From Pseudomonas sp. NFR16 (lineage in GTDB: Bacteria > Pseudomonadota > Gammaproteobacteria > Pseudomonadales > Pseudomonadaceae), in NCBI RefSeq assembly GCF_900108875.1, contig NZ_FNYJ01000007.1, forward strand, positions 62,001 to 126,000: a stretch of DNA of 64,000 nt. The letters run 5' to 3'. Below, one piece after another: positions 1-9,144 of this stretch. The translations under genes were made by a program, and so were the position numbers. Each line of letters begins with the position of its first letter. Position 1 is the stretch's first letter. The notes under the pieces were generated by a model that was not told the DNA's origin, searched no databases, and worked only from the letters and a program-made list of their open reading frames with translations.

Positions 1-249
1 TCGGCCATAGAGCCTCGCATTCAGTTGCCCGACACGGCGCTGCAAGAGGTCGATGGCAAGACGCAGATCTGGGTCATCGACCAGCAGAACCAGACCGTTT
101 CGCCGCGTCCGGCCAATGTCGTCAGCCGCGCCAGCGGCAGTGTGGTGCTGGCAGGTGGCGTGAAGGGCGGTGATCTGGTCGTCACTGCCGGGGTAAACAG
201 CCTCAAGCCGGGGCAGAAAGTCAAAGTCGATAAGGAAAGCCCGCGATGA
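1..249 (+). CDS. RND efflux periplasmic adaptor (membrane fusion protein), C-terminal end only
   Basis: The reading frame is open from base 1, so only the last 82 residues of this gene are present. The visible part is the membrane-proximal end of a periplasmic adaptor. It has strand-rich text (QIWVIDQQNQTV, then VVLAGGVKGGDLVVTAGV) and the typical ending LKPGQKVKV. Such adaptors bridge an RND pump and an outer-membrane channel. The stop overlaps the start of the pump gene by four bases (ATGA), so the two are translationally coupled. Whether one or two adaptor genes precede the pump cannot be seen. Confidence 0.85.
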   Translation, partial: SAIEPRIQLPDTALQEVDGKTQIWVIDQQNQTVSPRPANVVSRASGSVVLAGGVKGGDLVVTAGVNSLKPGQKVKVDKESPR

Positions 250-3200
250 AAGGGACGTTCAACCTCTCCGATTGGGCGCTCAAGCATCAATCCTTCGTCT
301 GGTACCTGATGTTCGTCGGTCTACTGATGGGCGTGTTTTCCTACATGAACCTCGGTCGCGAGGAGGACCCTTCGTTCACCATCAAAACCATGGTCATCCA
401 GACGCGCTGGCCGGGCGCGACGGTGGATGAAACCCTGGAGCAGGTCACCGACCGCATCGAGAAGAAGCTCGAAGAACTCGATTCCCTCGATTACGTGAAG
501 AGTTATACCCGTCCCGGCGAGTCCACGGTTTTCGTCTACCTGCGCGACACCACCAGCGCGGGCGCGATTCCGGATATCTGGTACCAGGTGCGCAAGAAGA
601 TCGACGACATTCGCGGCACGTTCCCTCAGGGGCTGCAAGGGCCGGCGTTCAACGACGAGTTCGGAGACGTCTACGGCTCGATCTACGCCTTCACGGCCGA
701 CGGCCTGACGCTTCGCCAGTTACGCGATTATGTTGAAGAAGTGCGCGTGCAGATCCGCGACGTACCCGGACTGGGCAAGGTCGAGATGATCGGCCAGCAG
801 GACGAGGTGCTGTACCTCAATTTCTCCACGCGCAAACTCGCGGCGCTCGGGCTGGACCAACGGCAAGTCGTGCAAAGCCTTCAGTCGCAGAACACCGTCA
901 CGCCAGCAGGTGTGATCGAGGCCGGGCCTGAACGGATTTCGGTGCGCACCTCCGGGCAGTTCGCCTCGGAGAAGGACCTGGAGACGGTCAATCTGCGCCT
1001 CAACGACCGGTTCTATCGTCTGAGCGATATTGCAGAGATCACGCGCGGCTACGTTGACCCGCCCAAGCCATTGTTCCGTTTCGATGGCAAGCCGGCGATC
1101 GGTCTGGCCATCGCCATGAAGAAAGGCGGCAACGTTCAAGAGTTCGGCAAGCAGCTGCACGAGCGCATGGATGCAGCGACGGCCGACTTGCCCATTGGCG
1201 TGGGCGTCCACAATGTGTCGGATCAGGCGCAGGTGGTCGAGAAAGCGGTGGGCGGGTTCACCAGTGCGCTGTTTGAAGCGGTCGTAATCGTACTGGTCGT
1301 CAGCTTCATCAGCCTGGGCATGCGCGCCGGGCTCGTGGTGGCCTGCTCGATTCCTCTGGTGCTGGCGATGGTCTTCGTGTTCATGGAGTACAGCGGCATC
1401 ACGATGCAACGGATTTCGCTGGGCGCGCTGATCATTGCGCTGGGGCTGCTGGTGGATGACGCGATGATCACCGTGGAGATGATGGTCTCGCGCCTGGAGC
1501 TGGGCGACAGCAAAGAGCAGGCGGCGACCTTCGCGTATACCTCCACTGCGTTTCCAATGCTCACCGGCACACTGGTGACGGTCGCGGGTTTTGTGCCCAT
1601 CGGCCTCAACGCCAGCTCGGCGGGCGAATACACTTTCACACTGTTCGCGGTTATTGCCGTTGCCATGCTGGTGTCCTGGGTCGTGGCGGTGTTGTTCGCG
1701 CCAGTGATCGGCGTGCACATCCTCAGCGAAAAGGTGAAGAAAAAAGAAGAAAATGCCAAGCCGGGCCGCATCGCTCGTGCCTTCAACGGGTCGATGTTCT
1801 GGGCCATGCGCAACCGTGGGCTGACCATCATCATCACCATTGCGCTGTTTGCGACGGCTTTGTTCTGTATGCGTTTCGTGCAGAACCAGTTCTTCCCGTC
1901 GTCGGACCGTCCCGAAATTCTGGTGGACCTGAACCTGCCGCAGAACGCATCGATCAACGAGACGCGCAGGGCAGTGGACAAGCTGGAGGCTTCCCTCAAG
2001 GACGATCCGGATATCGTCCGCTGGAGCACCTACATCGGTCAGGGCGCCGTGCGGTTTTATCTGCCGCTCGATCAACAACTGGAAAACCCGTACTACGCGC
2101 AGTTGGTGATCGTCAGCAAGGACCTGGAAGCGCGCGGCGCATTGATGGCGCGCCTGAACAAGCGGCTGAGGGACGAGTTCGTCGGCATTGGTACCTACGT
2201 TCAACCGTTGGAAATGGGGCCGCCGGTCGGGCGTCCGATTCAGTACCGGGTCAGCGGGGAAAACATCGACAAAGTGCGCCAGCACGCCATCGAGCTCGCT
2301 ACCCTGCTTGATCAGAACCAGCACATCGGCGAGATGATTTACGACTGGAACGAGCCGGGCAAGGTGCTGCGCATCGATATCAACCAGGACAAGGCGCGGC
2401 AGCTTGGGCTGTCGTCCGAAGACGTTGCGCAGCTCATGAACAGCATCGTCACAGGCTCATCGGTGACTCAGGTGCGCGATGATATCTACCTGATCAACGT
2501 GGTGGGTCGCGCCGTCGACTCGGAGCGGGGTTCGCCGGAAACCCTGCAAAACCTGCAGATCGTCACGCCACAGGGCACGTCGATTCCGCTGCTCGCCTTC
2601 GCCAATGTCCGATACGAGCTGGAGCAGCCGCTGGTCTGGCGTCGCGATCGTAAGCCGACGATCACGATCAAGGCGGCGGTACGGGACGAGATGCAGCCGA
2701 CCGATCTGGTCAAAGAGCTCAAGCCTGAGATCGACAAATTCGCCGCCGGTCTGCCGGTGGGCTACAAGATCGCCACGGGCGGCACGGTGGAAGAGAGCGG
2801 CAAGGCTCAGGGGCCGATTGCCAAAGTCGTACCGCTGATGATCTTCCTCATGGCGACTTTTTTGATGATCCAACTGCACAGCGTGCAGAAGATGTTCCTC
2901 GTCGCCAGTGTCGCGCCGCTTGGCTTGATCGGTGTTGTGCTGGCGCTGGTTCCGACGGGCACGCCGCTGGGTTTTGTGGCCATCCTCGGGGTGCTGGCGC
3001 TGATCGGGATCATCATTCGTAACTCGGTGATTCTGGTGACGCAGATTCATGAATACGAAGTTGCGGGGTATCTGCCCTGGGATGCGGTGGCCGAGGCCAC
3101 CGAGCACCGTCGTCGACCCATCCTGCTGACCGCCGCGGCGGCGAGCCTGGGCATGATCCCCATCGCCCGCGAAGTGTTCTGGGGCCCGATGGCCTACGCG

Positions 3201-3383
3201 ATGATCGGCGGCATCATCATCGCCACGCTTCTGACGCTGCTGTTCCTCCCCGCGCTCTACGTGGCCTGGTACAAGATCAAAGAGCCGAGTGATGAGGAAC
3301 GTCGCAACCATCAGCAAAGCAAACAGGAAGATAAACACCTTGCTGACGACTCGGACGACGGCGCGTCTTCACCCGCTCATTGA
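246..3383 (+). CDS. RND family efflux transporter permease subunit
   Basis: This 1045-residue protein has full RND pump length. An N-terminal membrane helix is followed by a large periplasmic loop, a block of membrane helices (about 335-490), a second periplasmic loop, and a final helix block (about 865-1010). The adjacent aspartates D404 and D405, in the motif GLLVDDAMI of the fourth helix, are the proton-relay residues of the family. The tail after residue 1010 is charged and low in complexity. The text most resembles the TriC-like branch used for biocides such as triclosan, but substrate cannot be read from sequence. The gene overlaps the adaptor upstream and would exchange substrates against protons across the inner membrane. 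Confidence 0.95.
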   Translation: MKGTFNLSDWALKHQSFVWYLMFVGLLMGVFSYMNLGREEDPSFTIKTMVIQTRWPGATVDETLEQVTDRIEKKLEELDSLDYVKSYTRPGESTVFVYLRDTTSAGAIPDIWYQVRKKIDDIRGTFPQGLQGPAFNDEFGDVYGSIYAFTADGLTLRQLRDYVEEVRVQIRDVPGLGKVEMIGQQDEVLYLNFSTRKLAALGLDQRQVVQSLQSQNTVTPAGVIEAGPERISVRTSGQFASEKDLETVNLRLNDRFYRLSDIAEITRGYVDPPKPLFRFDGKPAIGLAIAMKKGGNVQEFGKQLHERMDAATADLPIGVGVHNVSDQAQVVEKAVGGFTSALFEAVVIVLVVSFISLGMRAGLVVACSIPLVLAMVFVFMEYSGITMQRISLGALIIALGLLVDDAMITVEMMVSRLELGDSKEQAATFAYTSTAFPMLTGTLVTVAGFVPIGLNASSAGEYTFTLFAVIAVAMLVSWVVAVLFAPVIGVHILSEKVKKKEENAKPGRIARAFNGSMFWAMRNRGLTIIITIALFATALFCMRFVQNQFFPSSDRPEILVDLNLPQNASINETRRAVDKLEASLKDDPDIVRWSTYIGQGAVRFYLPLDQQLENPYYAQLVIVSKDLEARGALMARLNKRLRDEFVGIGTYVQPLEMGPPVGRPIQYRVSGENIDKVRQHAIELATLLDQNQHIGEMIYDWNEPGKVLRIDINQDKARQLGLSSEDVAQLMNSIVTGSSVTQVRDDIYLINVVGRAVDSERGSPETLQNLQIVTPQGTSIPLLAFANVRYELEQPLVWRRDRKPTITIKAAVRDEMQPTDLVKELKPEIDKFAAGLPVGYKIATGGTVEESGKAQGPIAKVVPLMIFLMATFLMIQLHSVQKMFLVASVAPLGLIGVVLALVPTGTPLGFVAILGVLALIGIIIRNSVILVTQIHEYEVAGYLPWDAVAEATEHRRRPILLTAAAASLGMIPIAREVFWGPMAYAMIGGIIIATLLTLLFLPALYVAWYKIKEPSDEERRNHQQSKQEDKHLADDSDDGASSPAH

Positions 3384-3393
3384 ACAGGCAGAT

Positions 3394-3426
3394 GAAGCGA
3401 AAGCGATAACGTGCCGCTTTCGCTTC
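3394..3426 (+). terminator. Stem-loop after the RND operon
   Basis: A perfect 12-bp stem (GAAGCGAAAGCG at 3394-3405, its complement at 3415-3426) closes a 9-base loop eleven bases after the pump stop codon. The following sequence is pyrimidine-rich but has no clean T-run, so termination is probable rather than certain. Confidence 0.55.
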
Positions 3427-3449
3427 TTACTTCGGACAACGGGGTGCGG

Positions 3450-3896
3450 TCAAACGAGTCGGAAATTCCTGAAATGCACCTGCCCTGGCTGACCGTTTAG
3501 CTTTTCAGGATCGGAAGCGGTATGTACCTGAACGGTCACTGTAGTGGCAGGGGACGGCTTGCGGTCGATGTTGAGCGTCATTGTCTGCCACGTCTCGGTT
3601 GCTGCGCCCAAGTCGCCGTACCCCTCTGCTCCCTCCGCCGTGGTGACGAGAGCCGAATAACTGAACATCACGAAATCGCCGGGTTTCAGGGTTTGGCCCG
3701 CCCGTGCCTCGAATGTCAGAACCGTGGGTTTATAACTGCCCTCAGGCGTGTTCTGAGTCAGCTCGGCTGCCTTCGTTAGCTGGATGTAGTAACCCGCGCC
3801 CTCCGGCTTGATCTCCCAGGTTTCCTCGCCGGAAGCACTTGTCCAGGGCGCTAGTTTGCCGGTACCGAAGTCGCCATTTATCAAAAGACTGTCCAT
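3450..3896 (-). CDS. Orphan protein resembling a carbohydrate-binding beta-sandwich
   Basis: This gene encodes 148 residues. I chose the ATG at 3896 because an AGGGG ribosome-binding site lies seven bases upstream; longer starts read through that site. The opening LLINGDFGTGKLAPW, followed by alternating strand-like segments and a closing GQVHFRNFRLV, resembles family 4/9 carbohydrate-binding modules (galactose-binding-like jelly rolls). There is no signal peptide, no catalytic partner domain and no linked enzyme. It stands alone between the RND operon (convergent) and a methyltransferase. Function unknown; the fold assignment is inference from pattern only. Confidence 0.75.
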   Translation of the reverse strand: MDSLLINGDFGTGKLAPWTSASGEETWEIKPEGAGYYIQLTKAAELTQNTPEGSYKPTVLTFEARAGQTLKPGDFVMFSYSALVTTAEGAEGYGDLGAATETWQTMTLNIDRKPSPATTVTVQVHTASDPEKLNGQPGQVHFRNFRLV

Positions 3897-4110
3897 GGTC
3901 ATTCCCCTGCTGATTATTATCGACAGCCCATGCTCATCCAGCATCCGGGCTGAACGCCAACGGCGCGGGTTCAGTGTGCGCGCGGTGGACGGAATGGGAT
4001 ACTGTCAGAAATGACAGTCACGGAATCTACTCGACTGAGTGAACGTGTTTGTTTCCCTGGCAGCCGCGGTTGAGCCCTCTGACCGCATGGCTCTTTGCCG
4101 GACCGCGGCC

Positions 4111-4737
4111 TCAACCCTTGCGCCAGACACTCGCCAACCAAGGCTGCTGCTCCCTCGGCAATCCGGATGGTCGGTAGTAATGCTCGACTTCGCTGAACCC
4201 CGCCTCGGTCAGCAAGGCACTCCACGATTCCAAATCATGAAATGAACCGTAGCGCTCGCCCTTCCAGCCTTCCTCATTGCGACCCCGGGGATTAGAGCTG
4301 AACAGCACGCCGCCGGGCTTGAGTGCGGCTCGTAACTCCCGCAGTACCCGAGGCAATTCCTGACGTGGCACGTGGAACAGCGAGGCATTGGCAAAGATTC
4401 CGTCGAAGCGTTCGGCGGGGAGGTTCAGCTCCAGGAAGTTTTGGTGCAGGACTTCGCAGCCGCTGTCGACACGAGCAATCTCAGCGAAGCGGTCGGAGCC
4501 GTCAAGACCGGTGGGTATGTGGCCCATAGCCGCAAATGTCTGCAGATCACGCCCCGGTCCGCAGCCGAAATCGAGAATCTGGAACGGTGGCGAACCCTGA
4601 ATATTGCGCAGTAATGCATCGATGTTCTGGCTGACGTCGTGATCGCGTGTGCCTTCGCGAAAACCTTCGGCGACATCGTTGTAGTTGCCGAGCGTAGTGG
4701 CCGTGATCTGAGCGAGGTCTTCTGAGTCAAGTTTCAT
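4111..4737 (-). CDS. Class I SAM-dependent methyltransferase
   Basis: The 208-residue protein shows a standard Rossmann methyltransferase. Motif I is ILDFGCGPG (about 54-62). An acidic residue in PTGLDGSDRF (about 77-86) would hold the ribose of S-adenosylmethionine. FDGIFANASLFHVP follows as the post-II region, and a LKPGGVLF strand follows as motif III. The layout matches the methyltransferase type 11/25 group, which modifies small molecules; the substrate is not readable. It is a single leftward gene with REPIN repeats upstream of its start. Confidence 0.9.
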   Translation of the reverse strand: MKLDSEDLAQITATTLGNYNDVAEGFREGTRDHDVSQNIDALLRNIQGSPPFQILDFGCGPGRDLQTFAAMGHIPTGLDGSDRFAEIARVDSGCEVLHQNFLELNLPAERFDGIFANASLFHVPRQELPRVLRELRAALKPGGVLFSSNPRGRNEEGWKGERYGSFHDLESWSALLTEAGFSEVEHYYRPSGLPREQQPWLASVWRKG

Positions 4738-4817
4738 GGGGCGAGTATCTGGGCGAATAAGGCTGCCAATATACCCCGCTCACGAGCCGCAATCTCCTTG
4801 CGGACCGCCCATATCCT

Positions 4818-5126
4818 GTAGGACCGGCTTCAGCCGGGGAAGAGGCCTGTGCTGACGTTATCAGTCCTGCGGCGTGACACCTGACGCTTTCCCGGCTAAA
4901 GCCAGTCCTACCGAAATGCAGCCCGTCGTAGGACCGGCTTCAGCCGGGAAGAGGCCTGGGTTGACGCCATCAATCTGCGGCGTGAAACCTGGCGCTTTCC
5001 CGGCTAAAGCCAGTCCTACCGAAATGCAGCCCGTCGTAGGACCGGCTTCAGCCGGGAAGAGGCCTGGGTTGACGCCATCAATCCTGCGGCGTGAAACCTG
5101 GCGCTTTCCCGGCTAAAGCCAGTCCT
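4818..5126. repeat. Three tandem REPIN units
   Basis: A unit of about 108-110 bp begins at 4818, 4928 and 5036; the third lacks the short tail. Each unit opens with GTAGGACCGGCTTCAGCCGG and closes with its near-complement (CCGGCTAAAGCCAGTCCTAC), so each is an inverted REP pair with a spacer of about 50 bp. Units two and three are nearly identical. The array fills the 409-bp gap between the methyltransferase start and the metI stop and may also act as the 3' end of the metI message. Confidence 0.9.
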
Positions 5127-5146
5127 GACGGGAGGGCTTCCCCGCC

Positions 5147-5791
5147 TCAACGCTTATTCAGCCGTAACGCCAGTCTATCGCCCCCCAGTTGGATGACGGC
5201 GACCAGCGCCACCAGCAGCACGATCACGGTCAGCATCACTTGGGTGTCGAAACGCTGATATCCATAGCGGTAGGCGATGTCGCCCAGGCCGCCTGCGCCG
5301 ATAGCGCCCGCCATGGCCGAGGAGTTGATCATGGTCACCAGCGTGATGGTGAAGCCGCCGACGATTCCTGGCAGTGCTTCAGGAAGCAGGACGTGCCAGA
5401 CGATATGCCAGCGACGGCAGCCCATCGCTTGTGCCGCTTCGATCAGGCCGTGATCGACTTCGCGCAGGCTGACTTCCGCGATGCGGGCAAAGAACGGCGT
5501 TGAGGCGATGGTCAGGGGCACGACAGCGGCCCACACGCCATAAGTGGTTCCGACGATCAGCCGCGTAAAGGGGATCAGCGCGACCATCAGAATCAGGAAC
5601 GGCACCGATCGGAAGATATTGACGAAGGCGCCCAGCACGCGATTGACATGGGGCGCCTCGAAGATGCCGCCCTTGCCGCTGGTGACCAGAATAACAGCCA
5701 GCGGAATGCCCAGCAGCAGGGCGATCAACGATGACACACCCACCATCAGAAACGTGTCGATGATGCCCTGCCAGAGACGATCAACCCACAT
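5147..5791 (-). CDS. metI: ABC transporter permease, methionine/organosulfur type
   Basis: The start at 5791 gives 214 residues, the usual MetI length. It has a GGAGG site nine bases upstream and overlaps the ATPase stop by 11 bases. Five to six hydrophobic helices are visible. The cytoplasmic loop contains EAAQAMGCRRWHIVWHVLLP, the EAA motif that docks onto the ATPase. It forms the membrane pore for substrate delivered by MetQ. Being last in an operon with sulfur-scavenging oxygenases suggests that its cargo may be an organosulfur compound rather than, or besides, methionine. Confidence 0.93.
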   Translation of the reverse strand: MWVDRLWQGIIDTFLMVGVSSLIALLLGIPLAVILVTSGKGGIFEAPHVNRVLGAFVNIFRSVPFLILMVALIPFTRLIVGTTYGVWAAVVPLTIASTPFFARIAEVSLREVDHGLIEAAQAMGCRRWHIVWHVLLPEALPGIVGGFTITLVTMINSSAMAGAIGAGGLGDIAYRYGYQRFDTQVMLTVIVLLVALVAVIQLGGDRLALRLNKR

Positions 5792-6908
5792 AACCCAGTA
5801 CCTCCGCATGCTGCGCCTGTTTGCGGGCGCGCTTGAGCAATTCTTCCAGTGAAAGCGGCGAATGACTGATCGCCAGCAACAGGTGACCAAGCGCCCGGCC
5901 CTGGATACGTTCTACGCCGCCATGCAGCAGGCTGACTCGCCCGCCGAATGCGCTGAACAGCGCAGACAAATCAGGTTCGTTGCCCTCGTTGCCCGTGAAT
6001 TGCAGGTCGAGCACGACGCTGGCGTGCGGGTGAGGTGGCTGCGCTTGCAGGCGGGCTTGCAGATCTTCCGGCAGCGCATGTTGCAGAGGCGCCAGCAGGG
6101 TTTTGCTGACCTCGTGCTGTGGATTGCCGAATACCTGCCAGACCGGCCCCTGTTCGACGATCTGGCCTTTTTCAAGGACCACGACGCGGTCGCAGATCTC
6201 TCTGATGACAGCCATTTCATGGGTGATGAGGATGATCGTCAGGCCCAGGCGCTGATTGATCTCGCGGAGCAAGCCAAGGATTGACTGAGTGGTTTCGGGG
6301 TCGAGCGCCGAAGTGGCCTCGTCGCATAGCAAGATAGCCGGGTCATGCACCAGCGCGCGGGCGATGCCCACGCGTTGTTTCTGCCCACCCGACAGCTGCG
6401 CCGGGTAGGCCTTGTGCTTGCCTTCCAGGCCCACCAGTTCAAGCAGCTCAGCGACTTTGCGCTGACGTTGCGCTTTGGGAACGCCCGCGACTTTCAGCGG
6501 CAGCTCGACGTTCTGCCACACGGTTTTCGCCGACATCAGATTGAAGTGCTGGAAGATCATCCCGATGCGTCGGCGAAGCGCCACCAGATGGTCTTCGTTG
6601 AATTCTCCGATGTCTACCTGATCGATCAGCACGCGGCCGCTGCTGGGTTGCTCCAGACGATTAATGGTGCGGATCAGCGACGACTTGCCCGCGCCGCTGC
6701 GGCCGATGATGCCGAATACCTCACCGCGCTGGATGTCCAGATCGATGCCCTGCAGCGCAGGCACAGGCCCTTGCTGGCCTTGATAGACCTTGCCCAGGTT
6801 GATGAAGCGTACATGCGCGCGCTGTTTGCCCGGATGCAGCTCGGCCTGCTCGGCAGACGTCGGGAGATCGGTATGCAGCGGCAGGGATCGTTGCGCGGTT
6901 GCATTCAT
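5781..6908 (-). CDS. metN: Methionine-type ABC transporter ATP-binding protein
   Basis: The protein has 375 residues. Walker A is GRSGAGKSS (69-77), the signature LSGGQ is at 172-176, and Walker B is ILLCDEATS (192-200). The region from about 290 onward matches the position of the NIL (ACT-like) regulatory domain that lets MetN sense internal substrate. An extra 30 or so residues precede the ATPase core, a common feature of this Pseudomonas paralogue. It powers import through MetI and lies two bases after metQ. Confidence 0.95.
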   Translation of the reverse strand: MNATAQRSLPLHTDLPTSAEQAELHPGKQRAHVRFINLGKVYQGQQGPVPALQGIDLDIQRGEVFGIIGRSGAGKSSLIRTINRLEQPSSGRVLIDQVDIGEFNEDHLVALRRRIGMIFQHFNLMSAKTVWQNVELPLKVAGVPKAQRQRKVAELLELVGLEGKHKAYPAQLSGGQKQRVGIARALVHDPAILLCDEATSALDPETTQSILGLLREINQRLGLTIILITHEMAVIREICDRVVVLEKGQIVEQGPVWQVFGNPQHEVSKTLLAPLQHALPEDLQARLQAQPPHPHASVVLDLQFTGNEGNEPDLSALFSAFGGRVSLLHGGVERIQGRALGHLLLAISHSPLSLEELLKRARKQAQHAEVLGYVG

Positions 6909-6910
6909 GA

Positions 6911-7705
6911 TCAGTTCTTCCAGCCAACCTGGTAGAGCGAGCCGTTGACCTTGTCCAGCGAGGCGCGCACTACCGGGGAGTGTTGATAAATGTCGATGAA
7001 TTTGGCCAGGCGCGGATCGTTCTTGTGATCCGGTTTGATCACGAATTGAATCACGTATTCGGGATGATCCAGGCCGTCGAAAAGAATCGCCGAGCCGGCG
7101 TCAAAGGTCTTCGCCAGACGGATGTAAGCCGGGTAGCCCTGCACCAGATCCGCGTCGTCGTAAGCGCGCACCAATTGCACGGCTTCTACCTGAATCAGCT
7201 TGAGTTTCTTGGGGTTGGAAGTGATGTCGTCCTCGGTTGCCTTGTAGCCGACGCCCGGCTTGAGTGTGATCAGCCCCGCCTTGGCCAGCAGTTGCAGGCC
7301 CCGGCCGCTGTTGATCGGGTCGTTGGCGATGGCCACGGTGGCGCCGGTCGGCAGCTCATCGAAGCTTTTATACTTCTTCGAATACAGGCCGACGTTGTTG
7401 ATGATGCCGGGCGCGTAGGGCTCGAGATCGAAGCCCGAGGCGGCTTTGGCGTTTTCCAGGAAAGGAATGTGCTGGAAATAATTCACGTCGATGTCGCCTG
7501 CATTGAGGCTGACATTGGGCGCGATCCAGTCGGTGAATTCCACCAGATCGACCTTCAGGCCCTGCTTGTCGGCTTCAGCGACAGCCGCTTCCAGCGGAAT
7601 GGCGAACGCAGCCGTGGTGCCGACTTTCAAAGGTTGGTCGGCGGCGTGGGTGATACCGGTGAACAGGCCCAAAGAGAGGGCCAGGGTGAAGAGTGTTTTG
7701 CTCAT
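6911..7705 (-). CDS. metQ: MetQ/NlpA family substrate-binding protein
   Basis: The 264-residue protein begins with a signal peptide (hydrophobic core to ITHA, cleavage before ADQPLKVG). No lipobox cysteine is present, so it is probably a soluble periplasmic protein rather than a lipoprotein as in E. coli. The body is typical NlpA: LKVGTTAAFAIPLEAAVAEA near the start, and KPGVGYKATEDDITSNPKKL in the middle. It captures the substrate for the MetNI importer. Its place after an FMN monooxygenase and two SfnB genes points to sulfur scavenging. Confidence 0.94.
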   Translation of the reverse strand: MSKTLFTLALSLGLFTGITHAADQPLKVGTTAAFAIPLEAAVAEADKQGLKVDLVEFTDWIAPNVSLNAGDIDVNYFQHIPFLENAKAASGFDLEPYAPGIINNVGLYSKKYKSFDELPTGATVAIANDPINSGRGLQLLAKAGLITLKPGVGYKATEDDITSNPKKLKLIQVEAVQLVRAYDDADLVQGYPAYIRLAKTFDAGSAILFDGLDHPEYVIQFVIKPDHKNDPRLAKFIDIYQHSPVVRASLDKVNGSLYQVGWKN

Positions 7706-7779
7706 GTGTCGGTGTCCGGATGAGTGTTATTTGTTGGGTGCCTGTAAGGCCGTTTTCGGGGGCAGATGGCCGATCCAGG

Positions 7780-9144
7780 TCATGAGCTTGAAATTCGGAA
7801 GCTGGCTCCCGCATGCCGCTCGGGCAACCGGGCCGAACCCTCGGCAAACAGCTTCTCGCGCAAGGTCCCATGCTCGTAGGCGGTCTTGTAGGATCCGCGT
7901 CGTTGCAGCTCCGGGATCACCAGGTCGATGAAGTCCTCGTAGCTTTCCGGTGTGACGATGCGGGTCAGATTGAAGCCGTCCAGGCCTGTCTCGGCGATCC
8001 AGGATTCCAGCTCGTCGGCGACCTGTTCCGGTGAGCCGATCACGGTGATGTAGCGGCCACCGAGGGCGTGCTGGTCGAGCAGTTTCTGGCGTGTCCAGTC
8101 GTTGTTCTTGAGAATCTTCGTCGCCGATTGAATGGCGTTGCCCTTCACGTGCTGGATCGGCTCGTCGAGCTCGTAGGCGGAAAAATCGATGCCGGTGGAG
8201 GCCGAGAAGTGGGCAAGTCCCGCCTCGGCGCTGGCGTACTTCAGGTATTCATCGTGCTTGGCGCGGGCTTGCTGCTCGGTTGCCCCGACGATCACGTTCA
8301 GGCCCATGAACACCTTGATGTCGTCCGGATTGCGACCGGCCGCCACGGCGCTGGCGCGAACCTTGTCTACCTGCTCGCGCGTCGCCGCCTTGTTCTGGCC
8401 GCTGATGAACACGCACTCGGCGTTGCTGCCCGCGAACTGCAGGCCACGTTCTGAACTGCCCGCCTGGAACAGCACCGGTGTGCGCTGGGGCGACGGCTCG
8501 CACAGGTGATAACCCTCAACCTGATAGAACTCGCCGCTATGGCGCACGTAATGGACTTTTTCCGGCTGGGCGTAGACCCGGGCCTGACGATCCTCGATCA
8601 CCGCATCGTCCTCCCAGCTTCCTTCCCAGAGCTTGTAAAGCACCTCCAGGTATTCATCGGCCTGATCGTAGCGGCGGTCGTGTTCGATCTGCTCCTTGAG
8701 ACCCATGGCCTTGGCGGCGCTGTCCAGATAACCGGTCACGATGTTCCAGCCGACCCGTCCGCCGGTCAGGTGGTCGAGCGTCGACATACGACGCGCAAAC
8801 AGGTACGGCGCCTCGTAGGTCAGGTTGGCGGTGAGGCCGAAACCGAGGTTTTTTGTCACCGCCGCCATCGCCGAGACCAGCAATAAGGGGTCATTAACCG
8901 GCAGTTGGATGGATTCTCGCAGCGGCACATCCACCGACTGCTGATACACGTCGTAGACGCCGACGATGTCAGCGATAAACAGGCCGTCGAACAACCCTCG
9001 CTCCAGCAATTGCGCCAGACGGGTCCAGTATTCGATCGTCTTGTACTGGGTCGAAGTGTCCCTCGGATGGGTCCAGAAACCGTGATTGATGTGGCCGATG
9101 CAGTTCATGTTGAACGCATTGAGGAGGATCTTTTTCTTGCTCAT
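7780..9144 (-). CDS. FMN-dependent monooxygenase of the NtaA/SnaA/DmoA group
   Basis: The protein has 454 residues, the usual length of the NtaA/SnaA/DszA subclass of bacterial luciferase-like flavoenzymes. The opening NAFNMNCIGHINHGFW, the central LTGGRVGWNIVTGYLDSAA and PVLFQAGSSERG are conserved segments of this group. The enzymes use reduced FMN from a partner reductase to oxidise carbon-sulfur or carbon-nitrogen compounds. The start codon shares one base with the sfnB stop (TGATG). The neighbourhood suggests an organosulfur substrate such as dimethyl sulfide or a sulfone; this is inference. Confidence 0.92.
   Translation of the reverse strand: MSKKKILLNAFNMNCIGHINHGFWTHPRDTSTQYKTIEYWTRLAQLLERGLFDGLFIADIVGVYDVYQQSVDVPLRESIQLPVNDPLLLVSAMAAVTKNLGFGLTANLTYEAPYLFARRMSTLDHLTGGRVGWNIVTGYLDSAAKAMGLKEQIEHDRRYDQADEYLEVLYKLWEGSWEDDAVIEDRQARVYAQPEKVHYVRHSGEFYQVEGYHLCEPSPQRTPVLFQAGSSERGLQFAGSNAECVFISGQNKAATREQVDKVRASAVAAGRNPDDIKVFMGLNVIVGATEQQARAKHDEYLKYASAEAGLAHFSASTGIDFSAYELDEPIQHVKGNAIQSATKILKNNDWTRQKLLDQHALGGRYITVIGSPEQVADELESWIAETGLDGFNLTRIVTPESYEDFIDLVIPELQRRGSYKTAYEHGTLREKLFAEGSARLPERHAGASFRISSS

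Noticed and set aside
720..2324. 534-codon open frame antisense to the RND pump
   Set aside because: The translation is rich in His, Arg and Gln with no domain, typical of a shadow frame.
4874..5116. 80-codon frame with repeated peptide text
   Set aside because: It is a translation of the REPIN array, not a gene.
4818..5126. Possible CRISPR array
   Set aside because: The units are about 108 bp, nearly identical throughout, with internal dyads and no unique spacers; no cas gene is near.
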